A stretch of DNA of 64,000 bases from IMCC45349 sp047219225 (lineage in GTDB: Bacteria; Bacteroidota; Bacteroidia; Flavobacteriales; Flavobacteriaceae), in assembly GCF_047219225.1 (NCBI RefSeq), contig NZ_CP178208.1:2232001-2296000 (forward strand), read 5' to 3'. A program made the translations under genes and the position numbers. Shown here piece by piece: positions 52,703 through 61,904 of this stretch (the stretch's first letter is position 1; each line of letters opens with the position of its first letter). The notes below the pieces were generated by a model, which was not told the DNA's origin, made no database searches, and saw only the letters and a program-made list of their open reading frames with translations.

Positions 52703-53386
52703 CTAACCTTTGCGTTGCACAACTTCAAAAACTTTGTTCTCATCACATTTAAGTGTTTTGCTTGGGTATTTAAGTAATAAGGCATAATCATGCGTCGCCA
52801 TAAAAATTGTGTGTCCTTTTTTGTTTAAGTCTTGTAAAACTTCCATAACCTCAATACTAGTTTGAGGGTCTAGATTTCCCGTAGGTTCATCTGCTAAAAT
52901 AAGCTCTGGGTCATTTAATAAAGCTCTGGCAATAGCTACACGCTGCTGCTCACCTCCAGAAAGCTCGTAAGGAAATTTAAAACCTTTACTTTGCATATCT
53001 ACTTTAGTAAGTACAGCTTCAATTTTAGATTTTATTTCCGATTTGTCTTTCCAACCTGTAGCTTTTAAAACAAACTCTAAATTATCATTAATTGTTCGGT
53101 CGTTTAAAAGTTTAAAGTCTTGAAAAACAACACCTAGTTTTCGTCTTAAAAAAGGAATGTCTTTTTCCTTCATGGTTTTTAGGTTAAAACCAACAATAGA
53201 ACCTTCACCTTTAGTAAGTTCTAAATCACCATAAAGAGTTTTTAAAAAACTACTTTTTCCAGTTCCTGTTTTACCAATTAAATAAACAAAATCACCTTTG
53301 TTCATTTCAAAATTAACAGCTTCTAACACTAAGTTGTCACCTTGAAAAATAGAAGCATCTTTAAGTTGTAAAACAGTTTCAGACAT
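52703..53386 (-). CDS. ftsE: Cell-division ATP-binding protein FtsE
   Basis: The 227-residue ABC ATPase has Walker A GKTGTGKS (38-45), signature YELSGGEQQRVAIARALL, Walker B LILADEPTGNLD and H-loop MATHDYALL. The RRKLGVVFQDFKLLNDRTINDNL segment is FtsE-specific. With FtsX it activates peptidoglycan hydrolysis at the septum; ftsX is not adjacent here. It is monocistronic. Confidence 0.95.
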   Translation of the reverse strand: MSETVLQLKDASIFQGDNLVLEAVNFEMNKGDFVYLIGKTGTGKSSFLKTLYGDLELTKGEGSIVGFNLKTMKEKDIPFLRRKLGVVFQDFKLLNDRTINDNLEFVLKATGWKDKSEIKSKIEAVLTKVDMQSKGFKFPYELSGGEQQRVAIARALLNDPELILADEPTGNLDPQTSIEVMEVLQDLNKKGHTIFMATHDYALLLKYPSKTLKCDENKVFEVVQRKG

Positions 53387-53564
53387 GTAAATTGTAGTTT
53401 TTGTAAGTGTTGTAAAAGTATTATTTTAAAATTGAAAGTAAAAAGAGAAATACTTAAAAGTTGAAAATCAATTTACTTTGGCATATTAGTTGCAAAAAAA
53501 TTAACATTTAATAAGTTGGTTTATAATTAACCAAAATTTATAACGTTATAAATACGATATAAAT

Positions 53565-53572
53565 TATCTTTG
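53565..53572 (+). promoter_or_regulatory. -7 box for the TPR gene
   Basis: TATCTTTG fits TAnnTTTG, 17 bases before the ATG at 53590. No TTG is found at the -33 distance in the preceding A+T-rich stretch. Confidence 0.5.
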
Positions 53573-53589
53573 ATTCTCAACAAAAAACG

Positions 53590-56500
53590 ATGTTAATGAC
53601 TAAAAAGAAATTACTTGTATTGATACTAGCAATAGTGTCAAATTTCTGTATTCAAGCACAGCAGTCTGTAGCTTACACAAGCAGTTTAGTAGATTTTCAA
53701 AAAGCACTTTCACTTTATAATAGTAAACAATATTTAGCAGCTCAAACTTTGTTTAATAAGATTGAAGACAATGCTAAAGAAGAAGTGTTAAAATCAGATT
53801 GCGCCTACTATATCGCTAATTGTGCAGTTAGACTAAACCAGCAAAATGCAGACGATTTAATTGAAAGATTTGTAGAAAATTATCCTACAAGCACAAAAAG
53901 AAATACAGCTTATACAGATGTAGCAGACTATTATTTCGAAAATTCAAAGTTTGCCTATGCTCGTAAGTGGTATGAAAAGGTAGATGAAGAAGCTTTATCA
54001 AGAACAGAAAGAGAAAAATTTAATTTCAATTTTGGCTATAGTAATTATATAACTAAAAATCATAGAGATGCTAAAAAGTATTTAACTAAGGTTGAAAATT
54101 CTGAAGAGTATGGCTCACAAGCTAAATACTATATTGGTTTTATGGCTTATGAAGGTGACGATTACGATAAAGCCTCAGAGTATTTTGACCAAGTAAGCGA
54201 CAATGAGAAATACCAAGAAAAATTATCGTATTACCAAGCCGATTTAAATTTTAAACTTGGAAATTTTGAAAAGGCAATTGAGTTAGCTAAGGCGCAATTA
54301 CCAAATAGTAGTGATGAAGAGATTTCAGAATTATCTAAGATTATTGGAGAGAGTTATTTCAACCTGAAACAATATAATGAAGCAATTCCTTACTTAAATG
54401 ATTACCAAGGGAAAAATGGACGTTGGACAAATACAGATTTTTACCAATTAGGATACGCTTATTACAAGCAAAACGATTTTGAAAAAGCAATTTCTGAATT
54501 CAATAAAATTATTGATGGTAATAATAGTGTTGCCCAAAACGCATATTACCATTTAGGTGAAAGCTATATTAATTTAGGGAAAAAATCAGAAGCTTTAAAT
54601 GCATTTAGAAATGCTTCGCAAATGGATTTTGATTTAAAAATTCAAGAGGATGCTTGGTTAAACTACGCTAAAATTAGTTACGAAATAGGTAACCCTTACC
54701 AATCGGTACCTCAGGTTTTAGCAGGTTATTTAATTAAATATCCTGATACAGCTTATAAAGAAGAGATTGAAACGTTATTAATTGATTCTTATATCACATC
54801 AAAAAACTATAAAGAAGCTTTAAACTTACTAGAAGGAAAAAAGAGCTTTGAAAATAAAGTAGCTTATCAAAAGGTAGCTTTTTATAGAGGAATTGAATTG
54901 TATAATGAAAGTAATTACTTAGAGTCTAAGTCGTTTTTTGAGAAATCGTTAAGCGAACCAAGAGATGAAAAGTATACAGCAAGAGCAACATTTTGGAAGG
55001 CAGAAACAGATTATAATTTAACAAATTATGATGATGCTTTAGTAGGCTTTAAACAGTTTCAAGGAAACACAATTGCAAGCTCAACTCCAGAAATAAAAAA
55101 TATAGATTATAATCTTGCTTATACCTATTTTAAGCAAAAAAACTATACGAGAGCAACAACCTATTTTCAAGATTATATCTCAAAAAATAGTGATGATAAG
55201 GTAAGACGTAACGATGCTTACTTGCGTCTTGGAGATGGTCATTTTGTGTCTAGTAATTATAATGAAGCCATTAAAGCTTATGATAAAGCTATAAGTATAG
55301 GTGAGATTGAACCAGATTATGCATTCTTTCAAAAAGCTATTAGTTATGGCTATTTAGGGAAAAGTACAGATAAAATTAATGGTCTTGAAGATTTTGTAAA
55401 TTCATATAATACCTCAAGTTTAAGAGACGATGCGCTGTACGAACTTGGAAATTCTTATGTGAAAAAGAATCAAATAGAGAAAGCAATGGAAAAGTACAAT
55501 CAGTTAAATACTGAGTATCGTACAAGCCCATTTGTATCTAAAGCGTTACTTAGGCAAGGTTTAGTGTATTATAATAGTGGCGAAAATCAATCTGCTTTAA
55601 CCAAATTCAAAACAGTTGCAAGTAATTATCCTGGAACACCTGAAGCGTTGCAAGCTGTGTCATCTGCACGATTAATTTATATAGACTTAGGGAGCGTTGA
55701 TGAATATGCTGCTTGGGTAAAAACATTAGATTATGTAGATGTAACAGATGTAGATTTAGATAATACTACTTTTGAAGCAGCCGAAAAACAATATTTAGCA
55801 AACAATACTAATAAAGCTATTAAACAATTTAATGGCTATTTAAATGAGTTCCCTAATGGAATTCATGCATTAAAAGCACACTTTTATGTAGCGCAATTGT
55901 ATTATAAAGACGATTTAAAAGGTAATGCTAAGTCACATTATCAATACGTTATTGAAAAACCAGCAGGTGAATTTACAGAAGTTGCTTTAACACGATTGTC
56001 TGAAATCTTGTTGCTAGATAAAAATTGGCTAGAAGCAATTCCTGTTTTAGAACGATTAGAATTAGAGGCTGATTACCCTCAAAATATCATTTTTGCACAA
56101 TCTAACTTAATGAAAGCTAATTATCAATTAAATAATTATGACAACGCAGTTAGTTATGCCGAAAAAGTTTTAGGCAATTCGCGATCTGATGCTAATGTAA
56201 AAAGTGACGCACATGTTATTATTGCGCGTTCTGCAATGAAAACTGGAGATGAGGTTAAAGCTAAGGCTGCTTATGCTGAAGTAGAGAAGTTAGCCTCAGG
56301 AGAATTGGCTGCTGAAGCACTTTATTATAATGCTTATTTTAAAAATAAAGAAGGTAAGCATGAAGCATCCAATACAACAGTTCAAAAATTAGCAAAAGAC
56401 TATTCTAGTTATAAATATTATGCAGCAAAAGGCTTAATAGTAATGGCAAAAAACTATTATGCTTTAAACGATGCTTATCAAGCAACTTATATTCTAGAAA

Positions 56501-56622
56501 GTGTTATTCAAAACTTTGCTGAGTTTGAAGATGTAGTGGAAGAAGCACAATTAGAATTAAATAAAATTAAAACCGAACAAGCAAAAACAAACGCTTCTGT
56601 TGAAACTGAAGACGGAAATTAA
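53590..56622 (+). CDS. Large exported TPR-repeat protein
   Basis: The 1010-residue protein has a signal peptide (ends FCIQAQ) and is then built almost entirely from tetratricopeptide repeats, many of the type found in outer-membrane-associated scaffold proteins (for example DFQKALSLYNSKQYLAAQTLFNKI, QLGYAYYKQNDFEKAISEFNKII, NEAIKAYDKAISIGEIEPDYAFFQKA). No catalytic domain is visible. It should lie in the periplasm and bind other proteins. It is followed by a barrel gene after a hairpin-bearing gap; the start may be ATG 53590 or ATG 53596. Confidence 0.9.
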   Translation: MLMTKKKLLVLILAIVSNFCIQAQQSVAYTSSLVDFQKALSLYNSKQYLAAQTLFNKIEDNAKEEVLKSDCAYYIANCAVRLNQQNADDLIERFVENYPTSTKRNTAYTDVADYYFENSKFAYARKWYEKVDEEALSRTEREKFNFNFGYSNYITKNHRDAKKYLTKVENSEEYGSQAKYYIGFMAYEGDDYDKASEYFDQVSDNEKYQEKLSYYQADLNFKLGNFEKAIELAKAQLPNSSDEEISELSKIIGESYFNLKQYNEAIPYLNDYQGKNGRWTNTDFYQLGYAYYKQNDFEKAISEFNKIIDGNNSVAQNAYYHLGESYINLGKKSEALNAFRNASQMDFDLKIQEDAWLNYAKISYEIGNPYQSVPQVLAGYLIKYPDTAYKEEIETLLIDSYITSKNYKEALNLLEGKKSFENKVAYQKVAFYRGIELYNESNYLESKSFFEKSLSEPRDEKYTARATFWKAETDYNLTNYDDALVGFKQFQGNTIASSTPEIKNIDYNLAYTYFKQKNYTRATTYFQDYISKNSDDKVRRNDAYLRLGDGHFVSSNYNEAIKAYDKAISIGEIEPDYAFFQKAISYGYLGKSTDKINGLEDFVNSYNTSSLRDDALYELGNSYVKKNQIEKAMEKYNQLNTEYRTSPFVSKALLRQGLVYYNSGENQSALTKFKTVASNYPGTPEALQAVSSARLIYIDLGSVDEYAAWVKTLDYVDVTDVDLDNTTFEAAEKQYLANNTNKAIKQFNGYLNEFPNGIHALKAHFYVAQLYYKDDLKGNAKSHYQYVIEKPAGEFTEVALTRLSEILLLDKNWLEAIPVLERLELEADYPQNIIFAQSNLMKANYQLNNYDNAVSYAEKVLGNSRSDANVKSDAHVIIARSAMKTGDEVKAKAAYAEVEKLASGELAAEALYYNAYFKNKEGKHEASNTTVQKLAKDYSSYKYYAAKGLIVMAKNYYALNDAYQATYILESVIQNFAEFEDVVEEAQLELNKIKTEQAKTNASVETEDGN

Positions 56623-56660
56623 TTTCATCAAAATCAAAAACAAATCAAATTATGCTTAAA

Positions 56661-56718
56661 TACAGCTTTCAAAATATGGTCACATCGAGCGCAGTCGAGA
56701 TGTTTTTATAAAGCTGTA
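56661..56718. repeat. Nested inverted repeat with REP-like core
   Basis: The outer arms TACAGCTTT (56661-56669) and AAAGCTGTA (56710-56718) are perfect complements. Inside lies the core ACATCGAGCGCAGTCGAGATGT (56682-56702 region), where ACA/TGT and TCGA/TCGA can pair around GCGCAG with a small bulge. I recall TCGA-GCGCAG-TCGA as a repeated motif in flavobacterial genomes, but I saw only this copy here. It stands between the TPR and barrel genes and is followed by a T-run (TTTTTAT), so it may attenuate or terminate transcription. Confidence 0.65.
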
Positions 56719-56743
56719 GTTTATTAAAAAGCACTTAATACAT

Positions 56744-58486
56744 ATGAAGAAAATCAAAAATATAATAGGTGTTGCTATACTTCTTGTATCTGCTAATACT
56801 ATTGCCCAAGAAGAACGCAAACAAACCAACGATACTATAGATACACAGGTAGTTAATGTGGTAAAACCATATACGCCAAAAGTATCTGATGCATTTAAAG
56901 TAAAAGAAATACCATCTTTAGACGATGATGAAACAACTACTAAAAAAGAAATTAAGTACAATATATTCTCTATTCCTGTAGCATCAACATTTACGCCAGC
57001 AAAAGGAAAAGCTGCTGTAGTTGATAAAGCAAAACAAGAGAAGTTATATGATAATTATGCTTCTTTTGGAGTTGGGACTTATACAAGTATTTTAGGAGAG
57101 GTTTACCTGAATCATGCATTGAGTAGAAGTGAAAATGTAGGTGGTTACATTAGCCATCATTCATCACAAGGTGGTATTGATAATGTTTTGTTAGATGATA
57201 AGTTTTCCGATTCAAAGATTAATATTAATTATTCGAGAAATTTAAGAGATTACTCATGGAATGTAGATGCTGGTTATAGACATCAGGTGTTTAATTGGTA
57301 TGGATTACCACTTTCAACTTATGATGAAAACTCAGTTCCAGAAATTGATCCACAGCACAAGTATTTTACTTTCGATTTTGGTGGTGAAATAGAGTTTGAT
57401 GACAGAATGATTAAAAAAGGAAGTATGCGTTTTCGTCGTTTTGCAGATGATTTAGAGTCTGGAGAAAACCGTTTTATTGCAAAAGCTAACATAGATATTC
57501 CAATTTCGGGAGAGCTAGTAAATACTACTTTTAAAATAGATTATTTAGGTGGTACTTTTGATAGAAACTATTTTACAAATGACGAGTTTAAGTATGGTAA
57601 TTTTCAAGTAGGACTGTCTCCAAGTTATCAATTAAAGCAAGATGATTTAACCGTAAACCTTGGGTTTTCTGCTTACTATTTAAATGATACAGAAGCGAGC
57701 AAAAATAAGTTTTTTGTTTACCCAAAAATAACAGCATCTTATAGAGTAGTAAACGAAGTGTTAATTGCTTATGGAGGAATTGAAGGTGATTTAATTCAAA
57801 ATTCTTATTACGATTTTGCTAATAATAATCCATTTGTATCTCCAACATTGTTTGTAACACCTACAGACCAACAATACAATGCATATGTTGGTTTAAAAGG
57901 AAAGTTGTCTAACAATATGAGTTATAATTTAAGAGGTAATTATTATGCCGAAAATAATAAGGCACTATACAAAAATAATCCACTATTAAATGTAACGCCT
58001 CATGATGGTTATACTAATGGAAATTCTTTTGGAGTCGTTTATGACGATGTAACCACATTTAGCATTTTTGGTGAGTTAAATGTAGATATTAATAGAAATT
58101 TTAATTTAGGGATAAAGGCTGAATATTTTAATTACTCAACAGATAATGAAAGTGAAGCTTGGAACTTACCAGATTTTAATGCGTCGTTATTTATGGATTA
58201 TCAAATTGATGAACATTGGTTTGCTGGAGCAAATCTTTTTTATGTAGGCGAACGTAAAGATGTAGCAAGTATCGAAGGTTCATTAATTCCAGAAGATACA
58301 TCAACTGTGATGTCTTTAGAAAGTTATTTTGATGCCAATGCACATGTTGGTTACAGAATTAATGAGCGTTGGTCTGCTTATATAAAGGCAAATAATATTG
58401 CAAATCAAGATTATGAGCGTTTTTTAAACTATCCAGTTCAAGGTATTCAGTTTTTAGCAGGTACAACTTATAAGTTTGATTTTTAA
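56744..58486 (+). CDS. TonB-dependent-receptor-like outer-membrane beta-barrel
   Basis: The 580-residue protein has a signal peptide (ends ANTIAQ), a short hydrophilic stretch (KQTNDTIDTQVVNVVKPYTPKVSDAFKV) resembling a TonB box, and a long series of amphipathic strands ending in a C-terminal Phe (TTYKFDF), the outer-membrane beta-barrel signature. A full plug domain is not apparent before the barrel, so it is shorter than typical TonB receptors. It is next to the TPR gene and overlaps no other. The ligand is unknown. Confidence 0.8.
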   Translation: MKKIKNIIGVAILLVSANTIAQEERKQTNDTIDTQVVNVVKPYTPKVSDAFKVKEIPSLDDDETTTKKEIKYNIFSIPVASTFTPAKGKAAVVDKAKQEKLYDNYASFGVGTYTSILGEVYLNHALSRSENVGGYISHHSSQGGIDNVLLDDKFSDSKININYSRNLRDYSWNVDAGYRHQVFNWYGLPLSTYDENSVPEIDPQHKYFTFDFGGEIEFDDRMIKKGSMRFRRFADDLESGENRFIAKANIDIPISGELVNTTFKIDYLGGTFDRNYFTNDEFKYGNFQVGLSPSYQLKQDDLTVNLGFSAYYLNDTEASKNKFFVYPKITASYRVVNEVLIAYGGIEGDLIQNSYYDFANNNPFVSPTLFVTPTDQQYNAYVGLKGKLSNNMSYNLRGNYYAENNKALYKNNPLLNVTPHDGYTNGNSFGVVYDDVTTFSIFGELNVDINRNFNLGIKAEYFNYSTDNESEAWNLPDFNASLFMDYQIDEHWFAGANLFYVGERKDVASIEGSLIPEDTSTVMSLESYFDANAHVGYRINERWSAYIKANNIANQDYERFLNYPVQGIQFLAGTTYKFDF

Positions 58487-58489
58487 AAT

Positions 58490-58972
58490 TTGAAAACACT
58501 TCAGTTTTATATTGTATTTTTTTTGCTAACAAATGTTGCAGTTGGGCAAGAGTTATTTGAAGCTAAGAAACAGTTGGTTTATAGAGCATATTTTACTCAA
58601 GCTTCGAATGATGTAGTGTTTGTAGAATTAGGAGGAACTTCAATAAAAATTGGAGGTGAATATTTAGTGTTTAAGAGAAGTGAGGTTTCTAATAATGTAA
58701 CGACATTTACTTGCAGTACTAATAAGTCATATTTAAAGTATACAAAAGGGAAATACAGCCTTTATTATTTTAAAGACGATAAACTACATTTAAAATTTAA
58801 GTTTAAAAAAGTTGAAAGTCCAGAATCAAAAGATGATTATCGATTTAACATTTTTAGAATGTTCAATTATAATCAAGAAAAAGAGTGGAAGGATATAAAG
58901 GAATTAAAAAAAGATTTTAAAGAATTTAAAAATGCGCCATATCGTTATATAAGCTCAAGATATAACTTGTAA
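58490..58972 (+). CDS. Small exported protein, unknown function
   Basis: The 160-residue protein starts at a TTG three bases after the barrel gene stop and has a signal peptide (ends VAVGQ). The mature part is basic and beta-rich (VFVELGGTSIKIGGEYLVFKRSEV, KYSLYYFKDDKLHLKFKFKKV) with a lysine-rich C-terminus (KEWKDIKELKKDFKEFKN). No family was recognised. The tight spacing makes it a part of the barrel operon. Confidence 0.7.
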   Translation: MKTLQFYIVFFLLTNVAVGQELFEAKKQLVYRAYFTQASNDVVFVELGGTSIKIGGEYLVFKRSEVSNNVTTFTCSTNKSYLKYTKGKYSLYYFKDDKLHLKFKFKKVESPESKDDYRFNIFRMFNYNQEKEWKDIKELKKDFKEFKNAPYRYISSRYNL

Positions 58973-58997
58973 TTTTTAAATAAAGAATATAATAAAC

Positions 58998-59025
58998 AAA
59001 GCGTTCAATATCGAACGCTTTTTTT
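58998..59025 (+). terminator. Terminator of the TPR/barrel unit
   Basis: GCGTTC (59001-59006), loop AATATC, GAACGC (59013-59018), with flanking A and T runs extending the stem. Confidence 0.85.
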
Positions 59026-59048
59026 ATTTTTATCAAAATTAACTGACC

Positions 59049-60662
59049 ATGAAAAAACTTACACTTTTACTAAGTATTATTCTTTTTGCAAGTTGCTCTC
59101 AAAAGGAACAAGTAGATTTAATTATTACCAATGCTAACATTTATACAGTTGACGATGCTTTTAATAAAGCACAAGCGTTTGCTGTTAAAGATGGGAAATT
59201 TGTTGAGGTTGGTACTTCAGATGTTATCAATTCTAAGTATGAATCTGTAAATACTGTAGATGCTAATAATGAAACTATAGTTCCAGGATTTATAGATGCG
59301 CATTGTCATTTTTTAGGACTAGGATATAATCAGCAAGCAGTTAATTTGGTTGGCACAAAAAGCTTTGAAGATGTTGTAAAGCGTGTTATTGAATTCAAAA
59401 ATAAAACCAATGCTAAATACATAAAAGGAAGAGGTTGGGATCAAAACGATTGGGAAGAAAAAGAGTTTCCAGATAATGTATTATTAAGTAAATTATTTCC
59501 AGATACACCAATTGCTTTAACACGAATTGATGGTCATGCAATTCTATGTAATGAAGCTGCACTTAAGTTAGGAAATGTTACTAAAGACACTAAGGTTGAT
59601 GGAGGAGAAGTGGTTTTAAAAGATGGAAAACCATCAGGTGTTTTAGTAGATAATGCCGAAATGTTAGTGCTGGACCATTGGCCAAAAGTAACAAAGCAAG
59701 ATAAAGTACAGGCTTTATTAGCAGCGCAAGATATTTGCTTTAAGTATGGATTAACTACTGTTGATGATGCAGGATTAGGAATAGAAGATATTCATATTAT
59801 AGATAGCTTACAAAAAACAGGTGATTTAAAAATGCGTGTTTATGCAATGGCTAGCGCTTCAAAAGAAAACTTAGATTACTTTTTAGATAAAGGCATTATA
59901 AAGACAAATAGATTAAATGTACGCTCATTTAAATTTTATGCTGATGGCGCTTTGGGTTCTCGAGGAGCAATGTTACGTGAGCCATATAGTGATAAACCAG
60001 AGCATTTAGGTTTATTGGTAAATAGTATTGAAACATTAGAAGAAACAGCGCAACGCATTGCAAATTCCGAATACCAAATGAATACACATGCTATTGGTGA
60101 CTCTGCTAATCATGCAGTTTTAAATACCTATAAAAAAGTATTATCAGGTAAAAAGGATAGACGTTGGAGAGTAGAGCATGCACAAGTTATTTCATCAGAA
60201 GATTTTGGATTGTTTGATGATATCATTCCATCTGTACAACCAACACATGCAACAAGCGATATGTATTGGGCTGAAGACAGAGTAGGAGCGCATCGTATTA
60301 AAGGTGCTTATGCTTATAAAAATTTATTAGATAATTATGGTAAAATTGCATTAGGTACCGACTTTCCAGTTGAGCAAGTAAATCCTTTTTATACATTCTA
60401 CGCAGCTGTTGCACGTCAAGATTTAAACCAATATCCAAAAGATGGTTACCAAATGGAAAATGCACTTTCTAGAGAAGAAACGCTTAAAGGCATGACTATT
60501 TGGGCTGCTTATTCAAATTTTGAAGAAAATGAAAAAGGAAGTATAGAAGCTGGAAAGTTTGCCGATTTTATCATTCTTAATAAAGATATTATGACTGTTA
60601 ATGCGCAAGTAATTCCTAACATAAAGGTTAATAGTACTTATGTAGATGGTATTAAGCAGTAA
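59049..60662 (+). CDS. Amidohydrolase lipoprotein, YtcJ-like
   Basis: The 537-residue protein has a lipoprotein signal (LFASCSQ, C16) and belongs to the amidohydrolase_3/YtcJ group: ITNANIYTVDDAF, PGFIDAHCHFLG (H85, H87), THAIGDSANHAVL (metal His), VEHAQVIS and GTDFPVEQVNPF (catalytic Asp). A single- or dinuclear metal site is expected and the substrate is an N-acyl or amide compound of unknown type. It lies outside the cytoplasm by its lipid anchor. It overlaps the convergent methyltransferase by 11 bases. Confidence 0.9.
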   Translation: MKKLTLLLSIILFASCSQKEQVDLIITNANIYTVDDAFNKAQAFAVKDGKFVEVGTSDVINSKYESVNTVDANNETIVPGFIDAHCHFLGLGYNQQAVNLVGTKSFEDVVKRVIEFKNKTNAKYIKGRGWDQNDWEEKEFPDNVLLSKLFPDTPIALTRIDGHAILCNEAALKLGNVTKDTKVDGGEVVLKDGKPSGVLVDNAEMLVLDHWPKVTKQDKVQALLAAQDICFKYGLTTVDDAGLGIEDIHIIDSLQKTGDLKMRVYAMASASKENLDYFLDKGIIKTNRLNVRSFKFYADGALGSRGAMLREPYSDKPEHLGLLVNSIETLEETAQRIANSEYQMNTHAIGDSANHAVLNTYKKVLSGKKDRRWRVEHAQVISSEDFGLFDDIIPSVQPTHATSDMYWAEDRVGAHRIKGAYAYKNLLDNYGKIALGTDFPVEQVNPFYTFYAAVARQDLNQYPKDGYQMENALSREETLKGMTIWAAYSNFEENEKGSIEAGKFADFIILNKDIMTVNAQVIPNIKVNSTYVDGIKQ

Positions 60663-61347
60663 TGCGAGCTAAAAAATCATAATGCTCACCATCAAGAACG
60701 AGTTCACAATTTAAACCAACAATAGCACATGCTGTTTTTAGGTTTTCAAAGTCTAGATACATCCAGGTAAAGCTGTCAGATTCACCTTTGTAAGTAACAT
60801 GGTATTCTAATTCGCCATAATACTCACTGTTGGCATCTATCCAATAACCTCCATCTTCGTCTTCGTACATATATTTTATATCTGAAGAGTCAATAAGTAT
60901 TTGACCACCTTCATTTAATAGACCTTTTAAATGATGTAGCACATGAGGTGTTTGTTCTAAGCTTTGAAAAAAACCAGAACCATTCATAAGCATTAAAATA
61001 GTATCAAAAGTGTCGGTTTCATTTTGAATATCTAATACATGAGCATTTTTTATACCTCGTAGTTGACAGGCTTTAATTGCGTTTGGAGATACATCAATCG
61101 ATTTTATATTTAATCCTTTATTCTGTAAGTATAAACTATGGCTACCTGCACCACAACCAACATCAAGAACTTTTCCTTTGGCTAATTGTAAAGCCTTTTG
61201 TTCAATTTTTGGCATTTCAGCATAACCTCTAAATAAATAAGGAAGAGGTAACACATCATCTTCAGAAATGCTTGTAGCTGTTGTAATATCTTCGGTGTAG
61301 TTTCCTTGTTGATAATCTAATATGGCTTTTCCAAAAACGTCTTTCAT
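60652..61347 (-). CDS. Class I SAM-dependent methyltransferase
   Basis: The 231-residue protein has motif I VLDVGCGAGSHSLYL, acidic strand end SIDVSPNAIK, and FDTILMLMNGSGFF. The C-terminal half includes a YEDEDGGYWIDANSEYYGEL insertion common to a flavobacterial branch. The substrate is unknown. It is divergent from the YkgJ gene by 20 bases. Confidence 0.88.
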   Translation of the reverse strand: MKDVFGKAILDYQQGNYTEDITTATSISEDDVLPLPYLFRGYAEMPKIEQKALQLAKGKVLDVGCGAGSHSLYLQNKGLNIKSIDVSPNAIKACQLRGIKNAHVLDIQNETDTFDTILMLMNGSGFFQSLEQTPHVLHHLKGLLNEGGQILIDSSDIKYMYEDEDGGYWIDANSEYYGELEYHVTYKGESDSFTWMYLDFENLKTACAIVGLNCELVLDGEHYDFLARITA

Positions 61348-61367
61348 AATTTAGTTATTTTAGCGCT

Positions 61368-61859
61368 ATGCAAGAGATCATAAATAATCTGCCAAAGCTG
61401 GCCAAAGATAAGCATAAGGAAAATAAAACCTTCTTTACAAAGCTTAAAAAGAAACCACCTAAACAATTAGACTATATCATGCAGGAATTGCATGAAGAAG
61501 AGTTTGAGCGTACAGATTGTTTGGAGTGTGCTAATTGCTGTAAAACAACAGGTCCTTTGTTTACTGATAAAGATGTGGAGCGTATTGCAAAATCTTTCAG
61601 GTTAAAACCACAACAGTTTATTGAGCAGTATTTAAGAGTTGATGAGGATAACGATTATGTGTTACAAAGTGTACCTTGTACGTTTTTAGGAGCAGATAAC
61701 TATTGCTCTATTTATGATGTTAGACCTAAGGCATGTCGCGAATTTCCACATACAGACCGAAAAAAGTTTCAACAAATCTCTAACCTTACCCTTAAAAATG
61801 TAGCCATTTGTCCTGCAGCTTTTAATATTGTAGAAGAAATGAAAAAACGAATTAAGTAA
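61368..61859 (+). CDS. YkgJ family cysteine-cluster protein
   Basis: The 163-residue protein has the YkgJ zinc/iron-binding pattern: CLECANCCKTTGPLFTDKDVERIAKSF (CxxCxxCC) and PCTFLGADNYCSIYDVRPKACREFPHTD (C-C-C). The cluster type and the function are not established. The C-terminus has NLTLKNVAICPAAFNIVEEM. It is the first of a plus-strand series but the next gene has its own promoter. Confidence 0.92.
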   Translation: MQEIINNLPKLAKDKHKENKTFFTKLKKKPPKQLDYIMQELHEEEFERTDCLECANCCKTTGPLFTDKDVERIAKSFRLKPQQFIEQYLRVDEDNDYVLQSVPCTFLGADNYCSIYDVRPKACREFPHTDRKKFQQISNLTLKNVAICPAAFNIVEEMKKRIK

Positions 61860-61867
61860 TAGGGCAC

Positions 61868-61875
61868 TATTTTTG
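61868..61875 (+). promoter_or_regulatory. -7 box for the exported 299-residue protein
   Basis: TATTTTTG fits TAnnTTTG, 29 bases before the ATG at 61905. Confidence 0.45.
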
Positions 61876-61904
61876 AAATAATCCATGTTTGATAACAGTA
61901 AATT

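Noticed and set aside
56680..56961. Minus-strand open frame over the gap and 5' end of the barrel gene
   Set aside because: It runs through the hairpin and signal peptide of a clear gene and has no domain.
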